A model generated the notes under the pieces. The model was not told the origin of the DNA. It did no database searches and worked only from the letters and a program-made list of their open reading frames with translations. Of a stretch of 64,000 bases of DNA, positions 27,342 to 36,305 are shown piece after piece. A program made the position numbers and the translations under genes. Source of the stretch: CAYZQH01 sp050300015 (lineage in GTDB: Bacteria > Pseudomonadota > Gammaproteobacteria > Pseudomonadales > Cellvibrionaceae); assembly GCA_050300015.1 (NCBI GenBank), contig JBNKWZ010000021.1, forward strand, positions 1 to 64,000, read 5' to 3'. Position 1 is the first letter of the stretch. Each line of letters starts with the position of its first letter.

Positions 27342-28170
27342 TGTTACCTCCAGGCTTCGTATCCTCAAGCGAGTCGTCAAAATAATAAATGCCCAATGCA
27401 ACATAGCTTGCTGAGGCTTCGTCTGTTGGCTCTACTTCGTGTGCAGAGAGAAAGCTGTCCAGCTCTTCTAGTAACGCTTGTGAGCGTCTAAATGAAAGTT
27501 GTTTAAAAGCATCAACGGCCTCGGGTCGAACTAACGCATTGGATACCTTGCGCTGAAAAACCAACTGATCTTGCTGGGCATTCATGTTGTGACTGATAGT
27601 TGCAATTAACTCTGCTGTGTCCACTCCTAGAATATCTATCACGTCTATAGGGTCGTTGTGAGGAACATAAGCTTTGTCCAGCAGTTTCACATTGCGCCCG
27701 CCTAACTCCTCAACAATGCCGGACGACTTTAACACCGAGAGCATTGCCGCGTGTGGGATATCACCGCTGTAGCGCTTGACTAAGTCCGCAAAAGACTTGC
27801 AATCGTCACTTTCCATTGGTAGAACAGCAGGCTGAGCCTGCAGGTCCATAAACTCTTTGTCGTTAACCCAGCCGCTGATTACGCGAATGGCGCGATTGTA
27901 GCGTTCGTGAGTTTGCCCCGACTCTATATTGGGGAGCTCATTTAGCCGCTTTACCTCTTTTCGTGTGAGGCCTGTGCTGGCTGCCACACCTGACACCGTT
28001 GGGCGAGAGCCTGATTTCTTTGCATTCTCAAATGCCTCTGCTACATATACGCCCCTTAAAATTTCAGAAGCAGTGCCGTAGTCAATTCCGAAGCGTAGCA
28101 ATACCCGCACTAAGGGTTTAAGTGCAGTAGACAACGATTTTAGTAAAGCAGACTGAGCACTGTTTAACAT
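27328..28170 (-). CDS. HTH protein, DUF6502-like, candidate regulator of the cytochrome cluster
   Basis: About 280 residues, cytoplasmic. The N-terminal third contains a likely helix-turn-helix (SGVAASTGLTRKEVKRL, about residues 45-62 from the ATG at 28170). The rest matches the DUF6502 family as I recall it (WVNDKEFMD, FADLVKRYSGDIPHAAML). There is no ribosome site, but a promoter places the transcription start within a few bases of this ATG, so the message may be leaderless. It heads the cytochrome operon, and the palindrome over its own -10 suggests autoregulation. Confidence 0.68.
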   Translation of the reverse strand: MLNSAQSALLKSLSTALKPLVRVLLRFGIDYGTASEILRGVYVAEAFENAKKSGSRPTVSGVAASTGLTRKEVKRLNELPNIESGQTHERYNRAIRVISGWVNDKEFMDLQAQPAVLPMESDDCKSFADLVKRYSGDIPHAAMLSVLKSSGIVEELGGRNVKLLDKAYVPHNDPIDVIDILGVDTAELIATISHNMNAQQDQLVFQRKVSNALVRPEAVDAFKQLSFRRSQALLEELDSFLSAHEVEPTDEASASYVALGIYYFDDSLEDTKPGGNNANQ

Positions 28171-28173
28171 AAG

Positions 28174-28207
28174 TTGGGAATTTATTCCCAAATTTGATGT
28201 GGGTCAA
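28174..28207 (-). promoter_or_regulatory. Promoter with palindromic operator before the regulator gene
   Basis: On the minus strand, TTGACC (28202-28207), a 17-base spacer and TAAATT (28179-28184) form a sigma70-type promoter. The 18 bp palindrome TTGGGAATTTATTCCCAA (28174-28191) covers the -10. The transcription start would fall about 7 bases on, at or next to the ATG at 28170. The same arrangement recurs at 18440-18473. A repressor bound here would block polymerase. Confidence 0.68.
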
Positions 28208-28240
28208 CCTTTTGGCCCCCATTTTTAGGTGAAAGTACGC

Positions 28241-28352
28241 TTTAATGCAGGAATCAAAAACACAGTCACAGTTTAATGTGCTGCTGGATCGAGTTTGGGT
28301 AAGGCGCTGGCGCTCGATTCAGTGGCCCCAAATAGATGATTTCTGCATTAAA
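28241..28352. repeat. Separated inverted repeat in the divergent promoter region
   Basis: TTTAATGCAGGAATC (28241-28255) and GATTTCTGCATTAAA (28338-28352) are inverted copies with one mismatch in 15, 82 bases apart. They lie between the regulator gene and the divergent Fe-S flavoprotein gene and could bind a looping regulator. Confidence 0.5.
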
Positions 28353-28446
28353 AGTGGTCAAAGTGTACCATTTTGGCCATAGCTTTCGCTCAAAGTTGAG
28401 GGCCAATCAGTCAGAATGACGGCAATTGAAGTAGGTACTAGAGGAT

Positions 28447-29748
28447 ATGAGCACTATCGAAATTATGGTGTATGCCGTGCCCATGCTTATGTGCTGGCTT
28501 TTATATATTACCTATACGCGTAAAAGGCAAAAAAAATTCATTCAAAAAAAGCAGGAAGCCAAAGAGCTAGGCTTATTTGAACCCCCAAGTTTACACCCGG
28601 TTATTGACAAAAATTTGTGTTTAGGGTGTGGCGCCTGCACGCGGGCTTGTCCGGAAGGCGACATTTTGGGATTAATTCATGGCAAGGCCGAGCTTGTTGA
28701 GCCCTCACACTGCATTGGTCATGGCGCATGTAAAACGTCATGTCCTGTAGACGCCATTTCATTGGTATTTGGTACTGAAAAAAGAGGTGTTGATATACCG
28801 CTGCTTGCGCCCAATTTTGAAACCCATGTGCCAGGTATATTTATTGCCGGAGAATTGGGCGGCATGGGTTTGATTCGAAATGCAATAGAACAAGGCGTGC
28901 AGGCATTGAGCGGCGTAGCAAAAGTTGTTGAACCCCCGCATCAGGGCAAGCTGGATTTACTGATTGTTGGTGCAGGCCCTGCAGGTATAGCTGCAGCGTT
29001 GGAAGCAAAACGCTTAAAGCTAAGATTTGAAGTTGTGGAGCAAGATTCGTTGGGCGGCACTGTCGCGCACTTCCCACGCAATAAAGTGGTCATGACAGCA
29101 CCTGCGGAACTTCCGATTGTTGGTAAAGTTAAATTTAGAGAAACTACAAAGGAAGCCTTATTGGAATTTTGGGAAAATATCATTGAAACCACAAAACTAC
29201 AGATAAAATTTGGTGAGCGCTTGGAGGATATTGTTAAGGAGGACAATTTATTTAGGGCGGTTACTACTCACAGTGAGTATGAAACTCGTTGCGTCTTGTT
29301 GTGTTTAGGCCGACGTGGTACTCCCCGAAAATTGAATGTCGCCGGCGAAGAGCTATCAAAAGTGGCATATCGTTTGGTTGACGCTAGACAGTATCGAAAT
29401 CAGCATGTATTAGTAGTCGGAGGTGGTGACAGCGCTCTTGAAGCCGCCGTGAGTATTGCAGATGAGCCGGGTACAACCGTAACGTTGTCTTATCGCGGCG
29501 CTGGGTTTTCCCGCGCGAAGCCGAAAAATAGAGACCTAGTAGATCAAGCCGTGGAAAATGGAAAATTAAATTTAATGTTTAATTCCCAAGTGCTGGCGAT
29601 AGACCCAGAATTCGTTACGATTGAGCACAATACAAAAAGCCAGAGCATTAAAAACGATGCGGTAATAGTTTGTGCCGGTGGCGTGCTGCCAACCCCATTT
29701 TTACAAAAAATCGGAATTCAAATTGAGACTAAACATGGTCAGGCCTAG
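28447..29748 (+). CDS. Membrane-anchored ferredoxin/FAD-NAD(P) oxidoreductase
   Basis: The 433-residue protein has an N-terminal helix (about 6-22) and basic cytoplasmic segment, a two-cluster ferredoxin module, then a thioredoxin-reductase-like flavoprotein. The first cluster motif is C58-x2-C61-x2-C64-x3-C68. The second reads C89-x2-H92-x2-C95-x3-C99, with His in place of the second Cys. FAD binds at VGAGPAG (175-180) and NAD(P)H at VVGGGDSALEAA (about 325). It likely moves electrons between NAD(P)H and a membrane acceptor. It diverges from the cytochrome operon and overlaps the next gene by 14 bases. Confidence 0.82.
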   Translation: MSTIEIMVYAVPMLMCWLLYITYTRKRQKKFIQKKQEAKELGLFEPPSLHPVIDKNLCLGCGACTRACPEGDILGLIHGKAELVEPSHCIGHGACKTSCPVDAISLVFGTEKRGVDIPLLAPNFETHVPGIFIAGELGGMGLIRNAIEQGVQALSGVAKVVEPPHQGKLDLLIVGAGPAGIAAALEAKRLKLRFEVVEQDSLGGTVAHFPRNKVVMTAPAELPIVGKVKFRETTKEALLEFWENIIETTKLQIKFGERLEDIVKEDNLFRAVTTHSEYETRCVLLCLGRRGTPRKLNVAGEELSKVAYRLVDARQYRNQHVLVVGGGDSALEAAVSIADEPGTTVTLSYRGAGFSRAKPKNRDLVDQAVENGKLNLMFNSQVLAIDPEFVTIEHNTKSQSIKNDAVIVCAGGVLPTPFLQKIGIQIETKHGQA

Positions 29749-31759
29749 GTCTAAAATAGCCTCGGCTCGAATACAATTCTGGCTAGTGGCAATGCTCTTG
29801 AGTGTGCATGTCTCCACTTATGCTGTAAGTATAAATGACGCCCGCTTAGCGATTCGCACTAAGCAATTTGCAGTTGCTGAGACGCAACTGATTGCTTTAT
29901 CCGAGTCGGGTGACGCTGAAGCACAATATCTTTTGGGTTCTTTATACAGTACGGGTGTGGGGCTGGAGCGGAATTTTAACAAAAGTTATAAATGGTGGGC
30001 GCTGGCCGCAGAACAAGGTCAGGTTAAGGCGCAATACAACTTGGCCGGGCTTTTTGAGCAAGGGAAGGGCGTCGCGCAAAATGATGATCTCGCTCGATAT
30101 TGGTATCAACAGGCGGCTGATGGTGGGCTTGCTGTTGCGAAAAATAAGTTGACGAGCTTGGGGGCTACTTCGGCAAAAGCTCAAAATAGTAGTCAAACTG
30201 AGCAGCTGCTACAAATGGTGCGCTCGGACAATTTGCACGGTCTCAAAAAAATGATAGAACAGCGTGTTGACATAAATGCTGTTGATTCAAATGGTAAGAA
30301 CGCATTAATACTGGCTATTGAGAACCATAAAGACGCTGTAGTTGATTTGGTGTTGAAGGCCGGCGCTAACGCAAATATAAACAATAATTTGGGTGACAGT
30401 GCATTAGGGTTGGCCGTCCAATTGCAGAACTATTCTGCAATCGAAAGCCTGGTCAGGTATCACGCAGATGTAAATGTCGCAGATAAGCTGGGTAATACAC
30501 CTTTGCATATTGCCGCTAAAAACGGCGATTTGCCGGCTTTAAAAATATTGCTGAATCACGACGCGAACCCAAACCTTAAAACTAAAAAAGAATTTACAGT
30601 ATTGGATTATGCGGAGGCTAAGGACGTAAAAAATCTGCTGCTGAAGTTTGGCGCACAGCCTGGCAAGGGGCGAGCGATTCATGCGTCCAGTGCTAAATCG
30701 AAAGACGATGCCGTTATACGAAATTTAGCCCTACAAAATACAAATGAATTGGATGAAAATAATCCTTTCGCACATTGGCCTGCCTTAAATATTGCTGCAT
30801 GGCGTGGCCAAAAAGTGCAAGTCAAAGCAATTCTGAAAAACCTGCCGCCATCGGAAGTGGATAGCCTGGATGAGGAGTTGCTTACCCCCTTGGCACGAGC
30901 CGCATGGCAAGGGCATGACGAAGTGGTTGCTTTGCTGATCGCTGCGGGAGCTGACGTTAATTTTGAGTCAGATACGGGTTTGTCGCCCCTGTCGCTTGCA
31001 GCGAGCCTAAACCATGCCGCAGTGGTCAACCTCGTTTTAGAGCATGATGCAAAGGTTCAGCGCAAATCGAGCGAACTCGAGCCTCTATTAAATATGACTG
31101 CAAGAAAAGGTTTTGAAGAGTCTGCACTTATATTGATTGAGCATTCTGAGAAAGTAGATTCGGTATTCGAGGACAAAACACCTTTGCTGTGGGCCGCTGA
31201 GCGAGGTTTGACTAAATTGGTTTTACGTTTGGTAAAAAAAGGCGCTAATTTAAATTTTCAAACTCAGCAAAAGCGCAGTGCGCTTTGGTTGGCCGTGGCA
31301 GCGCAGCAAGAGCCCTGCGCTGCAGCTTTGTTGGCTGCGGGTGCCGATGCGAACCTGGCAGATACGAGTGGGAATTCGCCGCTGTCTCTCGCGGCAAAAA
31401 TAGGACAAATTAACCTTTTAGATCGACTTTTAAACGGCGGCGCAAAGATCGATGATGCGAATGAGCAAGGTAATACGCCCTTAATTTTAGCTGCGCAAGC
31501 AGGTTATGACAAAATGGTCGCGCGACTGCTTGAGCGAGGAGCTGATGTTTCTATAAGGAATAATTTAAGTATGACTGCGTTAATGTATGCTTCACAAGCT
31601 GGGTACTTGTCAGTGGTGCAGCAATTGTTGAAGTACGATGCGGACCCCAGTCGTCGTGAGCGCAGTGGGAGTACCGCACTGGACTTTGCAGAGAAGGGTA
31701 AGCATTTAGATGTACTGCAAGCGCTAAAAAAAGCCAAAGCCGAACGTTCCTTTTTTTAA
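29735..31759 (+). CDS. Exported Sel1/ankyrin repeat protein
   Basis: 674 residues from the ATG at 29735, which lies inside the end of the flavoprotein gene. An N-terminal hydrophobic segment (about 14-31, ending STYA) looks like a signal peptide or anchor. Two or three Sel1 repeats follow (AQYLLGSLYSTGVGLERNFN), then about a dozen ankyrin repeats (GNTPLHIAAKNGDLPALKILL). It is probably a periplasmic protein-protein scaffold. Coupling to the flavoprotein and divergence from the cytochrome operon suggest it organises the electron-transfer proteins, though no partner is proven. Confidence 0.8.
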   Translation: MVRPRSKIASARIQFWLVAMLLSVHVSTYAVSINDARLAIRTKQFAVAETQLIALSESGDAEAQYLLGSLYSTGVGLERNFNKSYKWWALAAEQGQVKAQYNLAGLFEQGKGVAQNDDLARYWYQQAADGGLAVAKNKLTSLGATSAKAQNSSQTEQLLQMVRSDNLHGLKKMIEQRVDINAVDSNGKNALILAIENHKDAVVDLVLKAGANANINNNLGDSALGLAVQLQNYSAIESLVRYHADVNVADKLGNTPLHIAAKNGDLPALKILLNHDANPNLKTKKEFTVLDYAEAKDVKNLLLKFGAQPGKGRAIHASSAKSKDDAVIRNLALQNTNELDENNPFAHWPALNIAAWRGQKVQVKAILKNLPPSEVDSLDEELLTPLARAAWQGHDEVVALLIAAGADVNFESDTGLSPLSLAASLNHAAVVNLVLEHDAKVQRKSSELEPLLNMTARKGFEESALILIEHSEKVDSVFEDKTPLLWAAERGLTKLVLRLVKKGANLNFQTQQKRSALWLAVAAQQEPCAAALLAAGADANLADTSGNSPLSLAAKIGQINLLDRLLNGGAKIDDANEQGNTPLILAAQAGYDKMVARLLERGADVSIRNNLSMTALMYASQAGYLSVVQQLLKYDADPSRRERSGSTALDFAEKGKHLDVLQALKKAKAERSFF

Positions 31760-31786
31760 TTTCTCAAGGGTTTTGAATCAAGGTGG

Positions 31787-34720
31787 CTATTTGCGCCTAA
31801 CCATAAAGCCGCTCAAGGTGCCATTGTCTACTGTGCCGCTAATATCGATATCGATAGCGCCATCGCTCACCTGCACCTCCACCACCTTGGTGTACGCAGT
31901 GTTTTGGCCGACTTCGGCATGAATATCAAAGCGGCTAAGTGCAGCGCTTCCCTCCACACTGATGTTGATGATGCGCTCATTGTTGGCGCTCCAGTATAGT
32001 TCGACCAAATGTAGTGACACCTCGTAGGCGCCATTTGCCAACGGCAGGGAATAGCTGAAATCACCGTAGCGCTCGGTTTTAAATAGGGTACTGCCGTTGG
32101 CACCCGTAATAGCATCATTGGTTGCGTTCTGGTTGCCGCCGCTGGCGCCGGAGTCGCCGCGATAATAGATGCCGTTGTACATGACGTCACCGCCCCCTAC
32201 ATTGATGGCCAGGGCAATATCATCCGGGTTGGGTGGCACGTAACCGCTGGTGTTTTCTGTCACCAGACAAACCTCGCCATTTTGCTTGCCAAAGCCATCA
32301 CGGTCATCATCTGCGGCAATGTAGCAACATACCGGGTAGCCCTCTTCGGTACCGCAATCGCGATTCAGAATAGCTGGGGAGGGCTGGCCGGTCTCTATCT
32401 GCGGGCAGCGGGGTTTGTCGCGATTGGCCGGGCAAGACAAACCTTTGTAATAGTCGAGTGACTGCTGGGGCTGAGCATAGCCCTCGGGCCAGTTTTGGCC
32501 GCCAGCAGAGGCGAAGTACGCGAGGCTGGCATCCCGCCACCAACGCGCTTCATAGTGTTGAATTTGCAAAAACTCGGCTATTTCGTTGTACCTGCGCGCG
32601 TCAATTCTACCGTTCACCCGCCTCCAGAGGTCGCGTATCTCCTGTACTTCATCAACGCCCAAGCTGTAGCGATGAATGAGCTCCTGCCAGACTGTGCGCC
32701 CAGTGCTCAGTTGCTCGCCCCACCCCACCTTGTGGAAGAACAATAGCAATGCCTCTGGGGTACTGTTGCGGTTGGCGAATTGACTTCGAAGGGGCTCGAA
32801 GTATTGTGAAACGGCATTGCTGCCCGATGCCGTCCGGTCGTAACCTATGCCGGATCTATTGGCATTGTGGTAATACACCGGGTTCCATTCTGGCCGAGAC
32901 AGGCTGTTGCTCCAGGCACCTGGACCGTAGTGGTGATCATTGCCCATGATGTGGACAAGTCCCAGCGGTGTCATATAGTTCACCAGAGCCTCGCGCGACA
33001 TCATCATCATCTTCACAGTGTTGTCGACCACCACGGGGTCATTGCTTAAACTCTGACGCACCCATTCATCTGCGACGCTTGTTGCGGAAAGGTCCGGGTC
33101 CCAGGCCATTCGTCCAAAGACATACCAATTGGCTTGGTTGAAATGCGAGCCTGTCCAATTGGCGTCATCCCCAATGTTGGCCACACCGGCGATCGCAGAG
33201 TCTTTATGGTTGTTCAGTGACCCATCAATGACCCGTGCCACCAACGATCCTTCGCCCTTGGCATAAGTATCCGCTTGCAGCACCTCTTGGTAGTAAGTTC
33301 CAAGATAAGCCAAGTGCGTATTTTGGCCGAGATATTCTTTTGTGATCTGCAGCTCTAGGGCCAGCGGAGTTTGCGGCATGGCGCCAAAAAGCGGATGGAA
33401 CGGTTCGCGCGGCTGAAAATCCAGAGGCCCGTTTTTGGGTTGCACAAAAACATTGTCGCTAAAGCGCCCATCCAACGGTTTAAACTCGTCATATGCTTGT
33501 CGAATGCGGTCGGACGAACCGGAGGAGGCATAGACAAAGGCACGCCACATCACCACACCATCGTGCGGCGCCAGTGCAGCGGCCAACATATTGGCGCCGT
33601 CGGCGTGGGTGCGATTGTAATCCTGAGGGCCCGGCTGGCCCTCAGAGTTCGCCTTAACCAGAAAACCGCCAAAATCTGGGATCAACTGGTAAATTTCATC
33701 CACTTTATTCACCCACCAGTTACGCACGCCACTGTTTAACGGGTCTGCGGTATTCAAGCCGCCGATTTCAAGCGGTGCACTGAATCGCGCGGTGAGATAC
33801 ACGCGAATCCCGTAGGGCCTGAACACGTCGGCCAGCGCCTTGACCTTGTTCAGGTAACTGCGGGTCAAAACCTCGGCATCGGCGTTCACATTGGTTAGCA
33901 CTGTGCCATTGATGCCGATCGAGGCATTGGCCTGGGCGTAATCCCGGTACTTTGGCGATAGGCTGCCCGGCAACGCGTCCCAATTCCACAGTGAGCGGCC
34001 GGCGTAGCCACGCTCAACACTGCGATCAAGGTTGTCCCAGTGATTCAACACCCGACGATGTATCGCCGGCACTGAACTCTGGGCCACCTCGGCAAGGGGT
34101 TGGTGCCTTTGCAAATGACGCAATAACGCATAGGAGCCATAAAGCGTTGCTATCTCGGTGTTACCGGCGACTACAATCACTGCATGTCCATTCATTGTAT
34201 GCGCTGCAATGGCGTAGCCTTCGTCGCCCAATGTGGTCAGGTCTGTGTTCCAAGGTAAGCTTGTGATGGCTGAGGATTGCGACGTACCCACGACAATGGC
34301 ACCGTCGCCCTGAACGCTGCTTTGCGAAGCGATAGTCACACCGGTGAGGCCTCCGATGCCCTGCGTCAGCTCCTCCTTTACAATGTTCGCCGTTGCCGAC
34401 GAGTTGAGCACGACAACGTGGGTCAGATGATCCCTATATTCATTCAGACGTTCTGAGTCGGGCAGTCGAGGGAACCTAAGCCAGAGGTCTGTGCCATTTT
34501 CCTCTGGTCCGCTGTAGTTGTCCGGGTAAGAAATTTCGGCGCCACTACTGTAGCCTGATGAGGATGTGCTCGAAGTGCTTGAGCTGCTCGAAGTTGAGGA
34601 CGTGGAGCTGGAGGTGGAAGACGACGAGCTACTCAGATCATTGCCGCCACACGCTGTGAGAGCGAAAACACTACACCACAGCGCAACAATATAATAACGG
34701 CGAGTACAAAAAATTTTCAT
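31787..34720 (-). CDS. GH67 alpha-glucuronidase lipoprotein with malectin-like domain
   Basis: About 977 residues from MKIFCTRR; a start 7 codons earlier is possible. The lipobox is ALTAC, followed by a Ser/Thr linker. The GH67 module spans about 75-740. Its three carboxylates align with those of Cellvibrio GlcA67A at a constant offset of 76 when numbered from the upstream start: E368 (SEGQPGP), D441 (GPLDFQP) and E469 (ITKEYLG). It removes 4-O-methylglucuronic acid from xylo-oligosaccharides. A Cys-rich, Asp-rich stretch (DDDRDGFG) and a C-terminal malectin-like sugar-binding domain (INVGGGDVMYNGIYY...) are added. The usual GH67 enzyme is about 730 residues, so the anchor and extra domain are unusual. 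Confidence 0.9.
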   Translation of the reverse strand: MKIFCTRRYYIVALWCSVFALTACGGNDLSSSSSSTSSSTSSTSSSSSTSSTSSSGYSSGAEISYPDNYSGPEENGTDLWLRFPRLPDSERLNEYRDHLTHVVVLNSSATANIVKEELTQGIGGLTGVTIASQSSVQGDGAIVVGTSQSSAITSLPWNTDLTTLGDEGYAIAAHTMNGHAVIVVAGNTEIATLYGSYALLRHLQRHQPLAEVAQSSVPAIHRRVLNHWDNLDRSVERGYAGRSLWNWDALPGSLSPKYRDYAQANASIGINGTVLTNVNADAEVLTRSYLNKVKALADVFRPYGIRVYLTARFSAPLEIGGLNTADPLNSGVRNWWVNKVDEIYQLIPDFGGFLVKANSEGQPGPQDYNRTHADGANMLAAALAPHDGVVMWRAFVYASSGSSDRIRQAYDEFKPLDGRFSDNVFVQPKNGPLDFQPREPFHPLFGAMPQTPLALELQITKEYLGQNTHLAYLGTYYQEVLQADTYAKGEGSLVARVIDGSLNNHKDSAIAGVANIGDDANWTGSHFNQANWYVFGRMAWDPDLSATSVADEWVRQSLSNDPVVVDNTVKMMMMSREALVNYMTPLGLVHIMGNDHHYGPGAWSNSLSRPEWNPVYYHNANRSGIGYDRTASGSNAVSQYFEPLRSQFANRNSTPEALLLFFHKVGWGEQLSTGRTVWQELIHRYSLGVDEVQEIRDLWRRVNGRIDARRYNEIAEFLQIQHYEARWWRDASLAYFASAGGQNWPEGYAQPQQSLDYYKGLSCPANRDKPRCPQIETGQPSPAILNRDCGTEEGYPVCCYIAADDDRDGFGKQNGEVCLVTENTSGYVPPNPDDIALAINVGGGDVMYNGIYYRGDSGASGGNQNATNDAITGANGSTLFKTERYGDFSYSLPLANGAYEVSLHLVELYWSANNERIINISVEGSAALSRFDIHAEVGQNTAYTKVVEVQVSDGAIDIDISGTVDNGTLSGFMVRRK

Positions 34721-34741
34721 AGCCAGTCCACAAAATTTCAA

Positions 34742-35471
34742 GAGTCGAATAATCGGTGTTGCGACAACTACGCCATCGGAATGAGACGCACTGGTGTGGC
34801 GTAAACGCTCACTCCGCTTTGGCCCTCAAGGTTTATCGTGTTGTTGATAGGGAGGGCTTCAGCGTGTGTACTCAGCGGTCTTGGCATTAACGTCTCATAC
34901 TAAAACCTGTGAGGCCAGACCACGCAAGCAGGCGGCTGAAAAAAGGTGTAATGAAGCGTCGCACTATCAGAGAAATGAGACCGGGTTAAAGTCTACTTTG
35001 AGAATTGCCTCTCACTTTTGGGGGTGGTTGGTTCTGGTAAGCGCTGGTTGACGCATCAACGCGAAAAGTACATTTATTCATTGGTTGTGGCTCGGGATGG
35101 TTGTGCTCTATGGAAGGCACTGGGATAGTCGCTGTTTAGAATTACCTTAGCCCCGCTTTTAGCTACGCTTCTCTTTACTGAAATCAAGCGTTAAAGTGGG
35201 GGCTTGTGAGTGTTGGTTCGGCAGAATGACTCAAGCGGGCTTGGCTTCGTTTTGTCGTGCTTTCTTCTGCCGAAATTCGCGTTCGTACAAAATTTTCGCA
35301 GCTTACGAACAATGGGGTGTTGGCGTGGTGAGAGTTGATGTTCTGAGCGAATAGGTTGCATTATGGCGATGGATGGTCACGACACACTAGAAACCACGCC
35401 ACAAGCTGTCGCTATACTCTGCGTTTCGATTTGCGTTCGTTTTGCGAACGCTATTTTTAGGTACATAAGGT
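34742..35471. other. Intergenic region, no gene seen
   Basis: No frame resembles a protein family. The last 60 bases lead into the OmdA-like gene. Confidence 0.5.
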
Positions 35472-35777
35472 ATGACGAATATTTCAGGTGGTCTTGTACA
35501 CGAAGTGCCAGCTGATCTGGCTAGAGCCTTAAGTCAGGATGAAAAGACTGTTGACTTCTGGGAAAGTCTGACGCCTATTGCACGCAATGAGTTCATTTGC
35601 TGGATTGAGGATGCGAAGCAAGAGTCAACCAGAGTGAAAAGGGTTTATCGTGCTGTTGAGGCGCTTGAGAATGGAAAGAGGCGCCCGTGCTGCTGGCCTG
35701 GCTGCATTCATCGTACCGACAAGAAGCTTGGCAGATGGCAGCAAGATGTTCTTGTCGACAAAAAGTCCAAAAAATAG
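35472..35777 (+). CDS. YdeI/OmpD-associated (OmdA) family protein
   Basis: The 101-residue cytoplasmic protein carries the pattern VPADLARAL, FWESLTPIARNEFICWI and RVYRAVEALENGKRRPC that marks the OmdA/YdeI domain. A CCWPGC motif follows. The family is linked to resistance to some antimicrobial peptides or bacteriocins, but its mechanism is unclear. It is transcribed alone. Confidence 0.75.
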   Translation: MTNISGGLVHEVPADLARALSQDEKTVDFWESLTPIARNEFICWIEDAKQESTRVKRVYRAVEALENGKRRPCCWPGCIHRTDKKLGRWQQDVLVDKKSKK

Positions 35778-35915
35778 GGTATGCATTGCACAAAAATTAG
35801 CGCATAACGAAAAGCATTTGTTCGCGCTTTACCGTCGCTGGGCCTCGCTACCGTTCGGCCGTTGTGCACGGTGTCATACATCATAAAATTCACCATCGAA
35901 GCGGATATTAAGGGC

Positions 35916-36305
35916 ATGAGCAATAGTTATTTTTGGTTTTCTATTTTTATTCTTTTAAATACAACGTTGTTATTTTTGTTAACGGCAAATGTGTCACGAC
36001 TTCGATTAAAATTACGAATTTCCGTTGGTGATGGCGGTAGTAGTGAGATGGTTTCTGCAATTCGAGCGCAGTGCAATGGGGTTGAACAAGTGCCAAGTTT
36101 TGCATTAATTGTTCTCGCACTAACATTCTTGCATACGTCAGGTCTAATTCTGGCTATTTTGGTAATCGCTTTTACTATTGCACGTGTGTTTCACGCATAT
36201 GGCATGCTTTTTAAGTCACCTTTAAATCGCCGCATAGGAGCTTTCATAACCTATTTTTTTCAATTCTTTGGTATCGTGGTTTTGGCGTACCAAATTTTGG
36301 TGTAG
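35916..36305 (+). CDS. MAPEG family membrane protein
   Basis: The 129-residue protein starts at ATG 35916 with AAGGGC upstream. Four hydrophobic helices and the motif RAQCNGVEQVPSFAL plus ARVFHAYGM identify the MAPEG family, related to microsomal glutathione S-transferases. It is an inner-membrane protein that may conjugate or reduce lipid peroxides with glutathione. No partner is evident. Confidence 0.85.
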   Translation: MSNSYFWFSIFILLNTTLLFLLTANVSRLRLKLRISVGDGGSSEMVSAIRAQCNGVEQVPSFALIVLALTFLHTSGLILAILVIAFTIARVFHAYGMLFKSPLNRRIGAFITYFFQFFGIVVLAYQILV

